Of a stretch of 6,831 nt of DNA, positions 5,817 through 6,831 are shown piece after piece (position 1 is the stretch's first letter; each line of letters starts with the position of its first letter). The stretch is from an uncultured Sporolactobacillus sp. (GTDB lineage: Bacteria; Bacillota; Bacilli; Bacillales; Sporolactobacillaceae): contig UQRJ01000167.1 of the NCBI GenBank assembly GCA_900543345.1, positions 1 to 6,831 on the forward strand, in the 5' to 3' direction. Under the pieces are notes generated by a model. That model ran no database searches. It was given only the letters and a program-made list of their open reading frames with translations, and was not told the origin of the DNA. Position numbers and translations under genes: made by a program.

Positions 5817-6725
5817 TCACTCCCCTTCGTCGGCGGATTGCTCATAGTAGCGCATAAACAGATCTTCCAGCGCCGGCGGATTAGACTGCAGCGCCTGGAT
5901 GCCATGGGCCGACAGATAATTGATCACCGTGCCGATCTGTTCGGTTTCCACCGAGAATGAGACCTGCCGCGGCTGCCGACCAGCCTTAACATCACGCACG
6001 CCCGGCTGATCCGCCAAGTCGTCCAACGCCCTGGTCGTGGTCACCGTGATGACTGTGCGTGTCAGATGACGCATCTCGGCCAGTGTCCCCGTTTCAATGA
6101 TCCGCCCTTTACGGATAATGGCGATCCGGTCGCACATCTTTTCGACTTCGGAAAGGATGTGGCTGGAGAGCAAGACGGACTTCCCCCGTGCTTTCAATTC
6201 GGCAACGGAACGCTGAAACAGTTGTTCATTCAACGGATCGAGCCCGGAGGTCGGTTCATCGAAAATGTAAAAATCGGCATCGGCCGAGAAAGCGGCGATC
6301 AGTGCCACTTTCTGCCGATTCCCTTTTGAATAGGTCCGGCCTTTCTTGCTCGTATCCAGTTCGAAGCGCTTAATCAGATCGTCGGTGCGCGGCGAATGCC
6401 TTTGTCCGCCCATTTTAAGAAACAGGTCGATGATTTCGCCGCCTGTCAAATTCGGCCACAGATACACGTCGCCGGGCACGTAAGCCAACCGCCGATGAAT
6501 GGCCACGCTGGACTTCCAGACATCTTTGCCGAAGATCGTCGCCGATCCGCCGCTGGCACGAATGATCCCCAGCAACGTGCGGATCGTCGTCGACTTTCCG
6601 GCACCGTTCGGCCCGATGAAACCGAAAACCTCACCGGGATAGACACTAAACGTGATATCATTCAAGGCCTGAAATTTACCGAATCGCTTTTGCAGATGAT
6701 TAATTTGCAATACAGGAGTGGACAT
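5817..6725 (-). CDS. ABC transporter ATP-binding protein (drug/antibiotic export type)
   Basis: The 302-residue protein supplies ATP hydrolysis for the adjacent permease, presumably as a dimer on its cytoplasmic side. Motifs in order are Walker A GPNGAGKST (38-46), the variant signature YSKGN (132-136) in place of LSGGQ, Walker B YIFDEP (153-158) with D-loop SGLDP, and switch histidine H189 in LLSSH. The usual Q-loop glutamine is not obvious. The region reads AYVPGDVYLWPNLTGGE (81-97), a form I associate with this subfamily. Residues from about 225 form a C-terminal extension typical of drug-export ATPases. ATG at 6725 has AAAGGAG (6734-6740) 8 nt upstream. A longer reading from 6791 would run through the promoter and is rejected. 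A strong promoter and a palindrome lie just upstream. Confidence 0.93.
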   Translation of the reverse strand: MSTPVLQINHLQKRFGKFQALNDITFSVYPGEVFGFIGPNGAGKSTTIRTLLGIIRASGGSATIFGKDVWKSSVAIHRRLAYVPGDVYLWPNLTGGEIIDLFLKMGGQRHSPRTDDLIKRFELDTSKKGRTYSKGNRQKVALIAAFSADADFYIFDEPTSGLDPLNEQLFQRSVAELKARGKSVLLSSHILSEVEKMCDRIAIIRKGRIIETGTLAEMRHLTRTVITVTTTRALDDLADQPGVRDVKAGRQPRQVSFSVETEQIGTVINYLSAHGIQALQSNPPALEDLFMRYYEQSADEGE

Positions 6726-6759
6726 GGCAATGTCTCCTTTCAGTTCTGAATTCGCTCCT

Positions 6760-6788
6760 AGCATAAAGCTGTGCAAAGTAAAAGTCAA
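6760..6788 (-). promoter_or_regulatory. Sigma-A-type promoter of the ABC exporter operon
   Basis: On the minus strand the -35 is TTGACT (complement of 6783-6788, five of six matches). The -10 is TATGCT (complement of 6760-6765, four of six). They are 17 bp apart, the optimal spacing. Transcription would start near 6753 and give a leader of about 27 nt carrying the AAAGGAG site. Confidence 0.78.
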
Positions 6789-6793
6789 CAAAA

Positions 6794-6822
6794 AGTGAAA
6801 TATTTATATTATATATTTCACT
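6794..6822. promoter_or_regulatory. 29-bp palindrome, probable repressor operator upstream of the exporter promoter
   Basis: The perfect 10-bp arms AGTGAAATAT (6794-6803) and ATATTTCACT (6813-6822) flank a 9-bp AT-rich centre. The palindrome begins 5 bp beyond the -35 box. This size and position suit a dimeric repressor, most often TetR type for exporters of this kind. A regulator gene reading rightwards from the edge would be expected; TATAAA at 6822-6827 could be its -10 box. No U-tract follows the arms on either strand within the window, so a terminator role is less likely. Confidence 0.65.
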
Positions 6823-6831
6823 ATAAAATAC

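Noticed and set aside
6328..6340. GAATAGGTCCGGC, resembling an inverted iteron unit
   Set aside because: It is a single copy inside the well-conserved ATPase signature region (GRTYSKGN codons), with no 21-bp partners, so it is most likely coincidence.

Overview
This is a 6.8-kb contig end from a draft genome. The first 48 bases are not biological: they are an Illumina Nextera i7 adapter with its index, joined directly to a truncated thiE gene. The source looks like a member of Bacillota, class Bacilli (Sporolactobacillus- or Lactobacillales-like, mid-GC). The support is strong AGGAG-type ribosome binding sites, TTG and GTG starts, a NERD protein of the Bacillus type with a C-terminal zinc ribbon, and a two-gene exporter of the kind common in Bacilli. 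The genus is inference only.

Layout. Positions 51-224 (+) hold the last quarter of thiE, the thiamine-phosphate synthase. It converges on a minus-strand pair, a YagU/DUF1440 membrane protein (1756-2271) followed by a GPH-family sugar:cation symporter (363-1700). A stem-loop at 216-279 with a U-tract for each strand separates thiE from the symporter. Positions 2272-2791 are non-coding and end with an array of six 13-bp units, mostly 21 bp apart. Then comes a plus-strand NERD nuclease-like gene (2792-3805). Positions 3806-4182 hold a 25-bp direct repeat that begins inside the NERD gene's last codons, a second copy of the 21-bp array, and the terminator of the next operon. Positions 4183-6725 (-) are a two-gene ABC exporter, ATPase then a fused 12-helix permease. 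A good sigma-A-type promoter and a 29-bp palindrome lie immediately upstream at 6760-6822.

How the genes work together. The ATPase and permease form one transporter and are tightly coupled (5-nt gap). The palindrome beside the promoter suggests control by a dimeric repressor, probably encoded just beyond the right edge. YagU and the symporter are probably co-transcribed, but no shared pathway can be read from the sequence. The NERD gene stands alone.

The most unusual part of the window is the NERD locus. It is bracketed by two direct, one-to-one matching copies of a helically phased repeat array (steps of 19, 21, 21 and 21 bp in both). This looks like duplicated binding sites for a transposase, replication initiator or regulator, so the NERD gene may be cargo of a decayed or non-autonomous element. 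No transposase or other mobility gene is visible in the window.
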